A stretch of DNA of 32,187 bases, from NCBI GenBank assembly GCA_047921075.1, contig JBLRWS010000030.1, positions 1 through 32,187 of the forward strand, given 5' to 3'. A program made the translations under genes and the position numbers. Positions 15,814 through 24,446 of the stretch are shown piece by piece; within the stretch, counting starts at the first letter, position 1; every line of letters begins with the position of its first letter. This DNA is from JBLRWS01 sp047921075. Its GTDB lineage: Bacteria > Bacteroidota > Rhodothermia > Balneolales > Balneolaceae. The notes beneath the pieces are model-generated. The model was not told where the DNA came from and ran no database searches. It saw nothing but the letters and a program-made list of their open reading frames with translations.

Positions 15814-16082
15814 GATAAGGGGTAATCGTAAGAGTTAAGTATCTGATAGACAAATGCCAATCATTCAAAGCATTCTAAAATAGCAACTTCTGCAGACAAT
15901 GTCGTATGCCAATGCAGGATGTTAAAAATTGGTGAAGATTGGCAGAACCTGTATCTCCGTGCGCTGATGACAATCAGCCTTTCAGAATGCCGTACGAACC
16001 GACCTTTTCACAGACTCCGAGGTGCCATTCCGCTGCGGCCCGGCATGGCTAATGGGTCGGCTCACGGTACGGTTACCTGTGG
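15814..16082. other. fabF upstream region with structured element
   Basis: A 269-bp non-coding gap. Its right half holds several inverted repeats. GCTGAT-GACA-ATCAGC (15963-15978) is a perfect hairpin. CCGTACGAACCGACC (15990-16004) pairs with GGTCGGCTC (16055-16063) and GTACGG (16067-16072) as a 15-bp stem with a 3-nt bulge. Between these arms, GCCAT/ATGGC (16024-16028 and 16045-16049) encloses CCG-CTG-CGG. The single imperfect pair of the long stem becomes a G-U pair if the minus strand is transcribed, which suggests RNA read toward fabF. No known RNA family was recognised. Confidence 0.5.
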
Positions 16083-17579
16083 TCAGAGCACTTCACTAAG
16101 CGATTGTTCGCTCTTGCGGTGGCGATGCATTCGATCAACCCACGCCGCGGTTTCACTGAGTGTAAGTGTGCCGGTAATATTGGTTCCGTGGTGGGGTTCT
16201 ACATGAATTTCTCCACGGTAGTTTGGCAGCTCCGGTCCCCGGTTTTCGAGTGCCCGGAGTTTGCCGGCAAAAGCGTATGCGGCCGATTGGGGGGTGGAGC
16301 ACGATACCGGTGGGTTGCCATTTCCCTGCAGCAGATAACCTTCCAGCGGGAACGAGGGATCGGGATAGCCGTGCCAGTGCGAAATGGAAAGGCCCTGTTT
16401 GGCCAGCACATCCGGAAACGGGGAGTTGGAACCGGTACCGGCTAAAATACTTGCCGCAATTACATTTCCCACGGCGTGAGCAAGAATGGCATAGGTGTCG
16501 TACGATGGATTGCAAGAGCCGGCCGGTACACCTTTTGGAGTATCAATGGTGATGGAGCCCTTGTGCAGGCCAAAACGCAAAATATCCGTGGCGCCATTCA
16601 GGTCGGTTTTGTTACATCCCGAACGGGTTGAGAGCAGCCAGATATCGGGAATAACAACCGCCCAATCACGCCCAAACATCGGGATACGGGCATGGGTGGT
16701 CCCATCAATTTCGGTAAACTGCCATGGGCCCAGGCCTGCTGAACGAACCGATGGTTTTGCCTCTTCCAAAGGGATCGCTCTCTCCCACGATGCGGGAAGC
16801 TGCTGCGCCAGAAAACCATAGCTCATTCCGGTGCGGTTGTCCAGATAACGTGCCACAATCCGGCGATGAAAATCGTCCCTGTATGAAATGCTATCCAGTG
16901 AGGTATGCGCCAGCATCAGGCCATTGGCCTTCCAAATGGCAGCGGCATCCATGAACTCGTTGATGTACGGTTCGTATCCGTCAGCAACCGCGTCGAGCAC
17001 TCCTTCGCGATAGCGAATCAACTCTTTATCAGGCGGTTTTACCTGAGCGGAGAGTTTCGGTACCAGCGCATGAAGCACATCCTCTTCGGGCGATGTCCAG
17101 TTCCCGCACCGTATGATTGCGCCGTTCATGGTGCAAATCGTCCAGCGGTCGGGCTCCACAAACACCGGTAAATGGGAAAGATTATAAGTGAGCACGCCGA
17201 TGATGGTATCGAGCGTTTCCTGAAGGGTAGGATTTTGCCGGATGGGAGGCTGCTGGTCGATCAGTGTAATGATCGGATTATGATACAGCGTTGAAACGGA
17301 ACGCATAGCCAGATTCTGTACGTCCTCCTCAGCCTGCTCGATAACGACGATGCCGGAAGCAACCTTCCCATCGTCATTCAGCGCATCGTTGTAGGGTATA
17401 ATCGCAGCCCCGCTATGTAGCAGTGCACTTCGCAGTGCCTGGCTGAACCGGTTTAGCCGCTCGGATTCATTGCTTGGGGGTTTGAACGTTACGGTGAGCT
17501 CATGGGCCATCTCCTTTTCAGTTAAAGGAATGGTCTCGTCGATTTGCAGAAGCTCCAGAATAAGTTTTGCGCTTTCCAT
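16083..17579 (-). CDS. conserved-looking protein of unknown function (498 aa)
   Basis: Long, well-formed reading frame with ordinary codon use and balanced composition, so very probably a real gene, but no family is recognised. There is no signal peptide and no membrane segment, suggesting a soluble cytoplasmic protein. Visible landmarks are a hydrophobic, mixed alpha/beta first half (LHSGAAIIPYND, ASGIVVIEQAEEDV). The second half is rich in His, Gly and Pro, with ISHWHGYPDPSFPLEGYLLQGNGNP after residue 400 and GEIHVEPHHGTNITGTL near the C-terminus, which could bind metal or sugar, though this is a guess. It follows the small TM2-like gene on the same strand, 139 bp away, and precedes fabF. 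Confidence 0.75.
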   Translation of the reverse strand: MESAKLILELLQIDETIPLTEKEMAHELTVTFKPPSNESERLNRFSQALRSALLHSGAAIIPYNDALNDDGKVASGIVVIEQAEEDVQNLAMRSVSTLYHNPIITLIDQQPPIRQNPTLQETLDTIIGVLTYNLSHLPVFVEPDRWTICTMNGAIIRCGNWTSPEEDVLHALVPKLSAQVKPPDKELIRYREGVLDAVADGYEPYINEFMDAAAIWKANGLMLAHTSLDSISYRDDFHRRIVARYLDNRTGMSYGFLAQQLPASWERAIPLEEAKPSVRSAGLGPWQFTEIDGTTHARIPMFGRDWAVVIPDIWLLSTRSGCNKTDLNGATDILRFGLHKGSITIDTPKGVPAGSCNPSYDTYAILAHAVGNVIAASILAGTGSNSPFPDVLAKQGLSISHWHGYPDPSFPLEGYLLQGNGNPPVSCSTPQSAAYAFAGKLRALENRGPELPNYRGEIHVEPHHGTNITGTLTLSETAAWVDRMHRHRKSEQSLSEVL

Positions 17580-17718
17580 AAGACAGGTTGTGCTGATTTT
17601 TTTTGTTGATCATAAAAACCTGAAAAACCCGCTTACAATCAAGAAAAAAAGGAGCGATACATGAAATGAGCGGCGGGTGGATGATTGCCCCTTCTCTAAC
17701 GTATGCCTTCTGGCCCGG

Positions 17719-17925
17719 TTATGAATACCGCGGATTGAAACGTGCTGCGTTGATGATAGACCACAAATGTATGATCCATCCGAGCAGTACCACCCATAAC
17801 AGTGCGGCCATTACAAACATGAACGCTGCCAGGAGTAGACGCCCCTGCAGCAGCTGCCCCAGTCCGGGAATGAAAAAACTTGCGAGTGCGGCCAATACAT
17901 TACCGCCTGATCCTTGTCCAGCCAT
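17719..17925 (-). CDS. small TM2-like membrane protein (68 aa)
   Basis: A 68-residue protein with two hydrophobic segments. The first is a FFIPGLGQLLQGRLLLAAF motif of the kind seen in TM2-type and related small membrane proteins (PGLGQ followed by a turn). The second is MFVMAALLWVVLLGWIIHLW, followed by a polar tail INAARFNPRYS. The motif and the bounded frame make it a credible gene despite its size. It is divergent from a tiny zinc-ribbon membrane protein that starts 77 bp away. Function unknown. Confidence 0.75.
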   Translation of the reverse strand: MAGQGSGGNVLAALASFFIPGLGQLLQGRLLLAAFMFVMAALLWVVLLGWIIHLWSIINAARFNPRYS

Positions 17926-18002
17926 CGGTTCTCTTTTTGTTGCGATTTGGTTATCCTACGTACGACATCACAAATTGTTCAGGAAAATAGTAACCCCTCG
18001 TT

Positions 18003-18158
18003 ATGAAAACCAAAGAGTGCCCCGGCTGTGCGATGGATGTGGATGCCGATGCGGATGAGTGCCCCATTTGCAGCTACGACTTTCCGCGCCAATCACCGGC
18101 AACAAAGGGGATAGCGCTGCTGCTGGTGGTGCTTCTGATCGTCTGGCTTCTCTGGTAG
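18003..18158 (+). CDS. 51-aa zinc-ribbon membrane-anchored protein
   Basis: A 51-codon frame from ATG at 18003 to TAG at 18156-18158. The first half has two CPxC knuckles (Cys6 and Cys9; Cys20 and Cys23) spaced as in a small zinc ribbon, separated by an acidic DVDADADE stretch. The second half, GIALLLVVLLIVWLLW, is a single hydrophobic segment ending at the C-terminus, consistent with a tail anchor. Tail-anchored zinc ribbons of this shape are common short bacterial proteins of unknown role. It is divergent from the TM2-like gene and 90 bp before the MFS gene. Confidence 0.8.
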   Translation: MKTKECPGCAMDVDADADECPICSYDFPRQSPATKGIALLLVVLLIVWLLW

Positions 18159-18219
18159 CGCTTCTGTTATAAAATGGGTTAAATCGTTTCTCAGAACTGT
18201 ATTTCAGTCCATTTCTTTG

Positions 18220-18227
18220 TATTTTTG
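18220..18227 (+). promoter_or_regulatory. candidate -7 element for the MFS gene
   Basis: TATTTTTG matches TAnnTTTG, 21 bp before the MFS start codon. This would give a short leader of about 15 nt. No good -33 element is seen at the expected spacing. Confidence 0.4.
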
Positions 18228-18248
18228 GGTCAGAAATAATACAGACGA

Positions 18249-19442
18249 ATGACCTATTTAGCATTTGCACTCAAAGAGAGGCGGTTGTTATCGTTTGCCG
18301 TGTCGCTCACCTTTTTTTCGAGCTTTGGCCAGACGTTTTTGATCTCCCTTTTTGTCCCGTTCTTTCTGGGTGCTTTTCATCTTACAAACGCCACATTTGG
18401 TACACTCTATTCGGCGGCTACACTTCTCAGTGCCTTTATGCTGCCGTATCTGGGCCAGATGATTGACCGTATATCGCTGCGAAATTACAGCCTGGCGGTA
18501 GCCGGGGCGTTGGTGGCTGCAGCGTTATTGATGGCAGCAGCGTGGCATATAGCGATACTGTTCTTGGCGCTGGTGCTGTTGCGGTTAGCCGGTCAGGGGC
18601 TGTCGGGGCACACGGCGCAAACCGCCATGGCCCGCTATTATGATCACCATCGCGGCAAGGCGCTCAGTATTTCCAATCTGGGGTATCCGATGGGCGAAGG
18701 AGTACTGCCCATCGCTATTGCCGGACTTCTTGCGTTGGTGCACTGGCGCGTAAGCTGGCTCATTATCGCGGGATGTATCGCTTTTTTGTTGATTCCCGCC
18801 TTGTGGGCACTGGTGCGGAACGATGCCCGCACTCATCACACCGGGGAAGAAGCGGACCGCGACGGTTCGGCGTGGGACGACTATCGCCTCGTTTTCTCTG
18901 AGTCGCGTTTGCCGTTTATCCTTCCCGCTATTTTGCTGCCCCCATTCTGGATTACCGGAATTTTTCTCTATCAGGTTTCGACCGCTGAACAGCTTGGATG
19001 GAGTGCAGCGCTTATTGCATCGGCCTTTGTGGCGTTTGCCGTGGCGCGCATTGTATTTGGCTTGATCGCCGGACCGCTGGTAGACCGGTTCACCGCTCAA
19101 AAAGTATTCCCTTTTCTGCTGCTGCCGATGATTGGCGGGTTACTGATCGGAGCCGCATTTTCGGCGGCTTGGGCGGCATTTCTCTATATGGCGCTCTTTG
19201 GCGTTACCATGGGCTTTGCCGGCACCATTAAATCGGCCCTCTGGGCAGAGATGTTTGGTGTGGAGCGCATAGGCACGGTACGCAGCCTCTTCTCTTCGTT
19301 GATGGTGTTTGCTACCGCAGTGAGCCCGATGCTGGTAGGGTGGATGCTCGATTCCGGCACCGATATTGTAACGATATTGTACTACGCTGCCGTCACCTCA
19401 CTGGCCGGCGCACTTCTCTCTTTCCGTCTGTTTAAATCGTAG
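18249..19442 (+). CDS. MFS transporter
   Basis: Major facilitator superfamily permease of 397 residues with about 12 hydrophobic segments in two halves. The loop between segments 2 and 3 carries YLGQMIDRISLRNY, corresponding to the family GxxxDRxGRR motif, and the second half has a matching GPLVDRFTAQKV. A conserved-looking GHTAQTAMARYYDHHRGKALSISNLGYPMGEGVLPI stretch lies in segments 4-5. Substrate cannot be inferred from context. The ATG at 18249 follows a TAnnTTTG element and is likely monocistronic. Confidence 0.9.
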   Translation: MTYLAFALKERRLLSFAVSLTFFSSFGQTFLISLFVPFFLGAFHLTNATFGTLYSAATLLSAFMLPYLGQMIDRISLRNYSLAVAGALVAAALLMAAAWHIAILFLALVLLRLAGQGLSGHTAQTAMARYYDHHRGKALSISNLGYPMGEGVLPIAIAGLLALVHWRVSWLIIAGCIAFLLIPALWALVRNDARTHHTGEEADRDGSAWDDYRLVFSESRLPFILPAILLPPFWITGIFLYQVSTAEQLGWSAALIASAFVAFAVARIVFGLIAGPLVDRFTAQKVFPFLLLPMIGGLLIGAAFSAAWAAFLYMALFGVTMGFAGTIKSALWAEMFGVERIGTVRSLFSSLMVFATAVSPMLVGWMLDSGTDIVTILYYAAVTSLAGALLSFRLFKS

Positions 19443-19535
19443 CTGGCCCGGCCGCCGGACTTGCTTGGGGGGGAATGTATTTGCAGAACTCCCTGTTGCA
19501 TTAAGTGAAACTCACACAAACAAATCCAATGACAC

Positions 19536-20546
19536 ATGAAAGCAGCACAGATTTCGAAAGCCGGAGCCGATTTTGAACTGGTTGATCTCCCCAAACCCGA
19601 ACCCGCCGCCGATGAGGTTCTCATCAAAATAGAAGCGTGCGGTATTTGCCACAGCGACGCCTTTGTAAAAGACGGACTGTTTCCCGGGATTGAATATCCC
19701 CGTGTGCCGGGCCACGAAGTGGTGGGTACCATTGAATTGACCGGCAGTGATGTGTCTATGTGGCAAACCGGCGCACGGGTGGGTGTGGGATGGCACGGCG
19801 GCCACTGTTTTACATGCGATCCGTGCCGAAACGGTGATTTTATCAATTGTCAAAACGGCAAAATTTCGGGCATTTCCTACAATGGCGGTTATGCCGAATA
19901 TATGGTCGCTCCGCAGGAAGCGATTGCCGCCGTACCCGACGAGCTTTCATCGGCAGAAGCCGCTCCGCTGCTCTGTGCCGGTATCACAACATTTAACAGC
20001 ATCCGGAATGCGGGTGCAAAACCGGGCGACCTTGTGGCCGTGCAAGGTATAGGCGGTCTGGGCCATCTTGCCGTACAATACGCAGCCAAGATGGGATATC
20101 GTGTGGCAGCCATCTCCACCAGCAACGACAAGAAGTCGCTGGCGCTTGAGTTGGGCGCCCATCACTTTATTAACGCCAAGGAGCAGGATGCGGCCGAAGA
20201 GCTTCAAAACCTGGGCGGTGCCCGGCTGATTGTGGCCACAGCCCCCAATTCGGCGGCCATTAGCAGCGTTGTTGGCGGCCTCGGCGTGGATGGCAACCTT
20301 CTGATTCTTGCAGCAACCGGCGAAGCGGTGGAAGTATCGCCGCTTTCCCTGATCATGGGGCGCAAAAGCGTGTCAGGCTGGCCAAGCGGTACCGCGCGCG
20401 ATTCGGAAGATACGCTCAACTTTAGCGCGCTCACAGGCACCAAACCGCTGATCGAAACCTACCCGCTCGAAAAAGTAGCCGAAGCGTACGATCGAATGAT
20501 CAATAATGAAGCGCGGTTTCGTGTGGTTTTAACCATGAACCAATGA
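19536..20546 (+). CDS. zinc-dependent alcohol dehydrogenase
   Basis: Medium-chain, zinc-containing alcohol dehydrogenase of 336 residues, NAD(P)H-linked. Catalytic zinc ligands are Cys38 (GICHSD), His60 with Glu61 (PGHEVVG) and Cys147. The structural zinc site is complete, with Cys91, Cys94, Cys97 and Cys105 in HCFTCDPCRNGDFINC. The Rossmann nucleotide-binding loop is GIGGLGHLAVQYA (171-183). Length and pattern suit the bacterial AdhA/AdhP-like group, but the alcohol or aldehyde substrate is not clear from sequence. It precedes msrA on the same strand by 86 bp, with a separate promoter-like sequence between them. Confidence 0.92.
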   Translation: MKAAQISKAGADFELVDLPKPEPAADEVLIKIEACGICHSDAFVKDGLFPGIEYPRVPGHEVVGTIELTGSDVSMWQTGARVGVGWHGGHCFTCDPCRNGDFINCQNGKISGISYNGGYAEYMVAPQEAIAAVPDELSSAEAAPLLCAGITTFNSIRNAGAKPGDLVAVQGIGGLGHLAVQYAAKMGYRVAAISTSNDKKSLALELGAHHFINAKEQDAAEELQNLGGARLIVATAPNSAAISSVVGGLGVDGNLLILAATGEAVEVSPLSLIMGRKSVSGWPSGTARDSEDTLNFSALTGTKPLIETYPLEKVAEAYDRMINNEARFRVVLTMNQ

Positions 20547-20575
20547 ACGGCCGGCCATTGTTGCAGGTTTCATAC

Positions 20576-20604
20576 TTGACACGGCTGACGGTTCGTTGTA
20601 GACT
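20576..20604 (+). promoter_or_regulatory. sigma70-like promoter candidate for msrA
   Basis: TTGACA (20576-20581) and TAGACT (20599-20604) are separated by exactly 17 bp, 29 bp before the msrA start. The -35 box is perfect and the -10 box matches 4 of 6. In Bacteroidota the major sigma factor prefers other boxes, so activity is uncertain. Confidence 0.4.
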
Positions 20605-20632
20605 CTTGCAGATAACAAAATCATGAATCGCT

Positions 20633-21256
20633 ATGGTAAAATGGCTCACACTAACAACAGCTCTGGTGGCAACAATGGCAGCTTCTGCTAATGCACAAAA
20701 TCAACAGAACGAATACGAAGAAGCCACATTTGGAGCGGGATGCTTCTGGTGTGTGGAGGCGATTTATCAACGGGTGACCGGCGTGGTGGCGGTGGAGTCG
20801 GGCTATGCCGGCGGCCACGTTCAAGACCCAGCGTATCATGACGTGATTACCGGCCGCACCGGCCATGCTGAGGTAGCACGCGTCACCTTCGATCCCTCCG
20901 TAATAAGTTTTGAAGAGCTGCTGGAAGTTTTCTGGCACACTCACGATCCCACAACACTGAACCGGCAGGGCGCCGATATCGGTACGCAGTATCGATCGGC
21001 TATTTTTTATCATACCTTCGAGCAGAAACAGATTGCGGAAGCATCACTAAAAAAAACGGACGAATCGGGTTTGTGGGCCGATCCGATCGTGACCGAAATC
21101 ACGCCCCTAAGCAACTACAGCACGGCGGAAGATTACCATCAAAACTACTTTAACAACAACCCAAATGCCGGTTATTGCTCTATTGTAATCGCGCCAAAGG
21201 TGCAAAAGTTTAAAGCCGATTTTCCGCATCTGCTGCAAGATTCACTGGAAGAATAA
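20633..21256 (+). CDS. msrA: exported peptide methionine-S-sulfoxide reductase MsrA
   Basis: Reduces methionine-S-sulfoxide in oxidised proteins. The 207-residue protein begins with a cleavable signal (MVKWLTLTTALVATMAASANAQ), so it should act outside the cytoplasm. Catalytic Cys37 is in GAGCFWC, followed by a second Cys40. Family motifs GYAGG, GHAEVARVTFDP, FWHTHDPTTLNRQGADIGTQYRS and YHQNYF are intact. A resolving Cys is in NAGYCSIVIAPKVQKF near residue 180. It is 13 bp ahead of the DUF2911 gene and probably co-transcribed with it. Confidence 0.96.
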   Translation: MVKWLTLTTALVATMAASANAQNQQNEYEEATFGAGCFWCVEAIYQRVTGVVAVESGYAGGHVQDPAYHDVITGRTGHAEVARVTFDPSVISFEELLEVFWHTHDPTTLNRQGADIGTQYRSAIFYHTFEQKQIAEASLKKTDESGLWADPIVTEITPLSNYSTAEDYHQNYFNNNPNAGYCSIVIAPKVQKFKADFPHLLQDSLEE

Positions 21257-21269
21257 ACGAAAACACACC

Positions 21270-21821
21270 ATGATTTTACGAACATTATTTAGCATCACAA
21301 TTATCGCCGGCTTGATTCTGACTCTTGCCGTTCATTCGCAGGCTCAGCAGCGCACCACCGACCGGGTGTGGCAAAGCCCCAATGCGGCGGTGAACCAAAC
21401 CATCGGGTTGACGGAAGTATCACTGACATACGGCCGCCCGAGTGTTCGGGATCGCGAGGTTTTTGGAAGCCTGGTGCCGTTTGATCAGGTCTGGCGCACA
21501 GGAGCCAACGAGTCGACCGCCATCACGTTTTCGGATGATGTGCGTCTGGAAGGCCACCATGTGGAGGCCGGAACCTATTCGCTGTTTACCATTCCCGGTG
21601 AGGAGTCGTGGACCATCATCATCAACGACCGGCTGGTGTGGGGGAATCGGCATGATGAATCGGCCGATGTGGTTCGATTTGAGGTGGAGCCTGAAAACTC
21701 CCACTTTATGGAGCAGATGATGATCTATTTCGAAAACATCACACCCGATCATGCTGATCTGGTGATTCACTGGGATACCACCAAGGTACCCATCCGTATT
21801 GAGCCGGTAGCAGAAGAATAA
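21270..21821 (+). CDS. DUF2911 exported protein
   Basis: A 183-residue protein with a signal peptide (MILRTLFSITIIAGLILTLAVHSQAQ) followed by a DUF2911 domain: QSPNAAVNQTIGLTEVSLTYGRPSVRDREVFG, VWRTGANESTAITFSDDV and GTYSLFTIPGEESWTIIIN. These are the diagnostic strings of this Bacteroidota-rich family, whose biochemical role is unknown. It lies 13 bp after msrA, suggesting a shared transcript and an envelope location. The promoter of the thiamin operon begins right after its stop. Confidence 0.92.
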   Translation: MILRTLFSITIIAGLILTLAVHSQAQQRTTDRVWQSPNAAVNQTIGLTEVSLTYGRPSVRDREVFGSLVPFDQVWRTGANESTAITFSDDVRLEGHHVEAGTYSLFTIPGEESWTIIINDRLVWGNRHDESADVVRFEVEPENSHFMEQMMIYFENITPDHADLVIHWDTTKVPIRIEPVAEE

Positions 21822-21836
21822 TATAACATGCCACGG

Positions 21837-21867
21837 TTGCAACTGATCCGAATGTTGGATAGCTTTG
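21837..21867 (+). promoter_or_regulatory. Bacteroidota-type promoter of the thiamin operon
   Basis: TTG (21837-21839), a 20-bp spacer and TAGCTTTG (21860-21867) match the Bacteroidota pattern of a -33 TTG and a -7 TAnnTTTG. Transcription would start near 21874, just ahead of the riboswitch aptamer. Confidence 0.7.
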
Positions 21868-21888
21868 CGGCCTCTTACTGACCAACTA

Positions 21889-21963
21889 AGGTTGGGGGTG
21901 CTTGCAAGGGCTGAGATTATACCCCGAGAACCTGAACCGGATAATGCCGGCGAAGGGAAACCT
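21889..21963 (+). promoter_or_regulatory. TPP (THI-box) riboswitch
   Basis: Contains the conserved aptamer elements in order: GGGGTG, GGGCTGAGA, ACCCCGAGAACCTGA, CCGGATAATGCCGGCGAAGGGAAA split across 21936-21960. The closing P1 stem pairs AGGTT (21889-21893) with AACCT (21959-21963). It lies about 78 bp before the TonB-receptor start codon, so bound thiamin pyrophosphate should repress the receptor and ykoF. The 77-nt spacer shows no hairpin with a T-run, so control of translation is more likely than transcription termination. Confidence 0.97.
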
Positions 21964-22040
21964 GGACGATGCTTCGTGCATTCTATGTTTCTATTGCCCA
22001 CCGAAGCAAGTTGCTCCTGCCGTAACCCGAAAGGATTACC

Positions 22041-24404
22041 ATGCAAGCAACACGATTTACCGCCGCATTGCGGCACACAATGTACCTTTTCACACTTTTT
22101 CTGTTCGCCGGGGCTGTGGCTATCTTGCCCGCAACGCTGACAGCACAAACAGTATCCGGCACGGTGTATGATGCTGAAACCGGCAACCCGTTGCCCGGTG
22201 CAGCCGTGTTACAGGCCGATACCCAAAATGGCACATTTACCGACAGCCGCGGCTCTTTTACACTCACCCTGCGATCGCCCGGCAGCCAAAGCCTTCAGGT
22301 TCGCTTTATCGGCTACGAGCCGCAAACCATCTTGCTGGAAGGGCAAGATCTGAGCCGGCTTTCCATTACCCTGGAGCCGGGAGCCGCATGGAGCGAAGCG
22401 GTTTTTGTGGAGGATGTCCGAGCCCGGCAGCGCTCGCCATTTACCCAAACCACCGTACCCAAAGCGCTGATTGATCGTGATAATGTGGGGCAGGATCCCA
22501 TTTTTACCCTGGAGCGGCTCACCCCCTCGGTGCTTACCCATTCCGACTCCGGTACCCGTTTCGCCAACTACAGTTATATGCGGCTGCGCGGGATGGATCA
22601 ATCGCGCATCAACATGACGTTGAACGGTATTCCGCTGAACGATATGATTGATCAGGGGGTCTTTTTCTCCAACTTCAACGATTTTGGCAACAGTATTCAG
22701 TCGGTGCAAGTGCAGCGCGGCGTGGGTACCAGCACCAACGGCACGGCCTCCTATGCCGGCTCGGTCAATTTTGAATCGCAGAACATCACAATGGATGAAC
22801 CCACTGCCAACCTGAAACTTGCCGGTGGGGCGTTTAACTCCTACCGGGTAAGCAGCGAGGTGCAGACCGGCGCAATGGGTAATTTCGGATTCTATACACG
22901 GTTCAGCCAGACCGAATCGGACGGTTACCGCTTCAACTCCGGCTCCGAGGCGACCTCGTTCTTCGTGACAGGCGGCTACTTTGGCGAGCGTGATATCGTA
23001 AAAGTGACCGCCTTTTCGGGACGCACAAAAAATGAGTTGGCGTATACCCCGGTACCCATCGATGATATCCGGAACGAGCCGCGAACCAATACCTTGTCGC
23101 CAAACGACGAAGATGATTTCAGCCAGGAGTTTCTGCAGCTGCAATACGGGCGACAGCTTTCTGACCGCCTGCAGCTTACAACCTCACTCTATTACGGCGG
23201 AGCAGGCGGGGATTTCCCGGTCGGTTTTCCGGACGGTGACGGCAATTTTGTACAGCAGGTCTTTGCATTGGAAAATGATCACTATGGCCTGCTGAGCAGC
23301 GCTCAATATGCCGATGGCGGCGGGTTTGAAATCTCGGGCGGCATCCATGCCTATCGGTTCGACCGCATCAACGAAGAGTGGTTTTCGCCGGAATCGGAGA
23401 ACCCGTTTTACAGCGATTCATCTCAAAAGGATGAGTTCAGCGCATTCGTGAAATCATCGGTCCGCCTGGGAGATGTGGAGTTGTACGGGGATGTTCAGTT
23501 TCGGGCCATCTGGCTGCGGCTGCGCCCCGACCTTGCGTTCTTACAAGCCGGTGGGGTGAACCCACAAAACGCCTCCATTCCTACGCGGGAGTGGACGTTT
23601 TTGAGTCCCAAAGCGGGGGTAACCTGGTTTTTGTCGGACCGGGTGAACCTCTACACATCGTTTGGCCGAAGCGGCCGTGAACCGACCCGTCAGGATATTC
23701 TCGGGGCGGTAAACATCAACCCGTCCAACCTCGCCATTGCACAAGATAGCCGCTCGGTTCGGGCCGAGTTTGTGAACAATCTGGAGGGGGGAGTGCGCTT
23801 TCAAACGTCCCGTTTTGATGGCAAATTGAACGGATTTTATATGCAGTTCCGTAATGAAATTTCGCCCACCGGCGATTTTATTCCCGAAGGGTTTGTGCAG
23901 ATTCGTGAGAACATCCGCCGCAGCAATCGTACCGGTGTGGAGGCAGAGTGGACAGCCACTCTTCACAATCGGCTTACGTTTTCCGGAAATGCCACCTGGA
24001 TGACCTCCAACGTAGAGGAGTTCTCGCCCGGAGGCAGCGGCGATGTCTTTTTTGATCGCGAGGCGATATTGACACCCAACTGGCTTTTCAACGGTACGCT
24101 TACCGCCGGTGTGGTTTCGTGGGCCGATGTGGAGCTGACCGGCCGCTACATGGGAGAGGCGTTTCTGGAGCTGACCAACCGGCCCGACCTGGTGCTGCCA
24201 TCGTTTTTTGTGACCGACCTGGGCGTGCATACAACCCTTACGCAGCGCATTTCGGCTTCGGCTGTGCTGCATAATCTGTTCGACAAGCTCTACTTTACCA
24301 ACGGCGCTCCCGTGGATGCCAATTTCGACGGCATGGCCAATACGCCCGGTTTTATCGTGCAGCCTCCCCGGCACCTGTTTGTGGAGTTGAGTGTGCGGCT
24401 ATAA
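22041..24404 (+). CDS. TonB-dependent outer-membrane receptor, probable thiamin/precursor uptake
   Basis: A 787-residue outer-membrane transporter. A signal peptide (to about residue 35, ending TLTAQ) is followed by a carboxypeptidase-regulatory-like domain (VSGTVYDAETGNPLPGAAVLQ, residues about 38-115). The plug domain follows (YMRLRGMDQSRINMTLNGIPLND and GVGTSTNGTASYAGSVNFESQ), then a 22-strand-type beta-barrel to the C-terminus, with the familiar LFDKLYFTNGA and PGFIVQPPRHLFVELSVRL endings. The substrate is inferred from the TPP riboswitch directly upstream and a YkoF-type gene 42 bp downstream: thiamin, or a pyrimidine precursor such as HMP. The inner-membrane permease is not in the window. 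Confidence 0.93.
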   Translation: MQATRFTAALRHTMYLFTLFLFAGAVAILPATLTAQTVSGTVYDAETGNPLPGAAVLQADTQNGTFTDSRGSFTLTLRSPGSQSLQVRFIGYEPQTILLEGQDLSRLSITLEPGAAWSEAVFVEDVRARQRSPFTQTTVPKALIDRDNVGQDPIFTLERLTPSVLTHSDSGTRFANYSYMRLRGMDQSRINMTLNGIPLNDMIDQGVFFSNFNDFGNSIQSVQVQRGVGTSTNGTASYAGSVNFESQNITMDEPTANLKLAGGAFNSYRVSSEVQTGAMGNFGFYTRFSQTESDGYRFNSGSEATSFFVTGGYFGERDIVKVTAFSGRTKNELAYTPVPIDDIRNEPRTNTLSPNDEDDFSQEFLQLQYGRQLSDRLQLTTSLYYGGAGGDFPVGFPDGDGNFVQQVFALENDHYGLLSSAQYADGGGFEISGGIHAYRFDRINEEWFSPESENPFYSDSSQKDEFSAFVKSSVRLGDVELYGDVQFRAIWLRLRPDLAFLQAGGVNPQNASIPTREWTFLSPKAGVTWFLSDRVNLYTSFGRSGREPTRQDILGAVNINPSNLAIAQDSRSVRAEFVNNLEGGVRFQTSRFDGKLNGFYMQFRNEISPTGDFIPEGFVQIRENIRRSNRTGVEAEWTATLHNRLTFSGNATWMTSNVEEFSPGGSGDVFFDREAILTPNWLFNGTLTAGVVSWADVELTGRYMGEAFLELTNRPDLVLPSFFVTDLGVHTTLTQRISASAVLHNLFDKLYFTNGAPVDANFDGMANTPGFIVQPPRHLFVELSVRL

Positions 24405-24446
24405 CGATTCAGAGAACGATATCCATCACCCAAAAACCAACCAACC

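Noticed and set aside
15990..16072. Group II intron domain V
   Set aside because: GAGCCG and CGGTTC-like arms are present on the minus strand, but the distance between arms and the missing GAAA-capped stem do not fit domain V, and no reverse transcriptase gene is near.
17666..18058. 130-codon plus-strand frame
   Set aside because: It overlaps the TM2-like gene in antisense and the zinc-ribbon gene in another frame, and has no protein-like features.
21420..22148. 242-codon minus-strand frame crossing the riboswitch
   Set aside because: It is antisense to DUF2911, the TPP riboswitch and the receptor start, all of which are well supported.
22209..23144. 311-codon minus-strand frame inside the TonB receptor
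   Set aside because: It is antisense to well-conserved plug-domain sequence and has no recognisable features.
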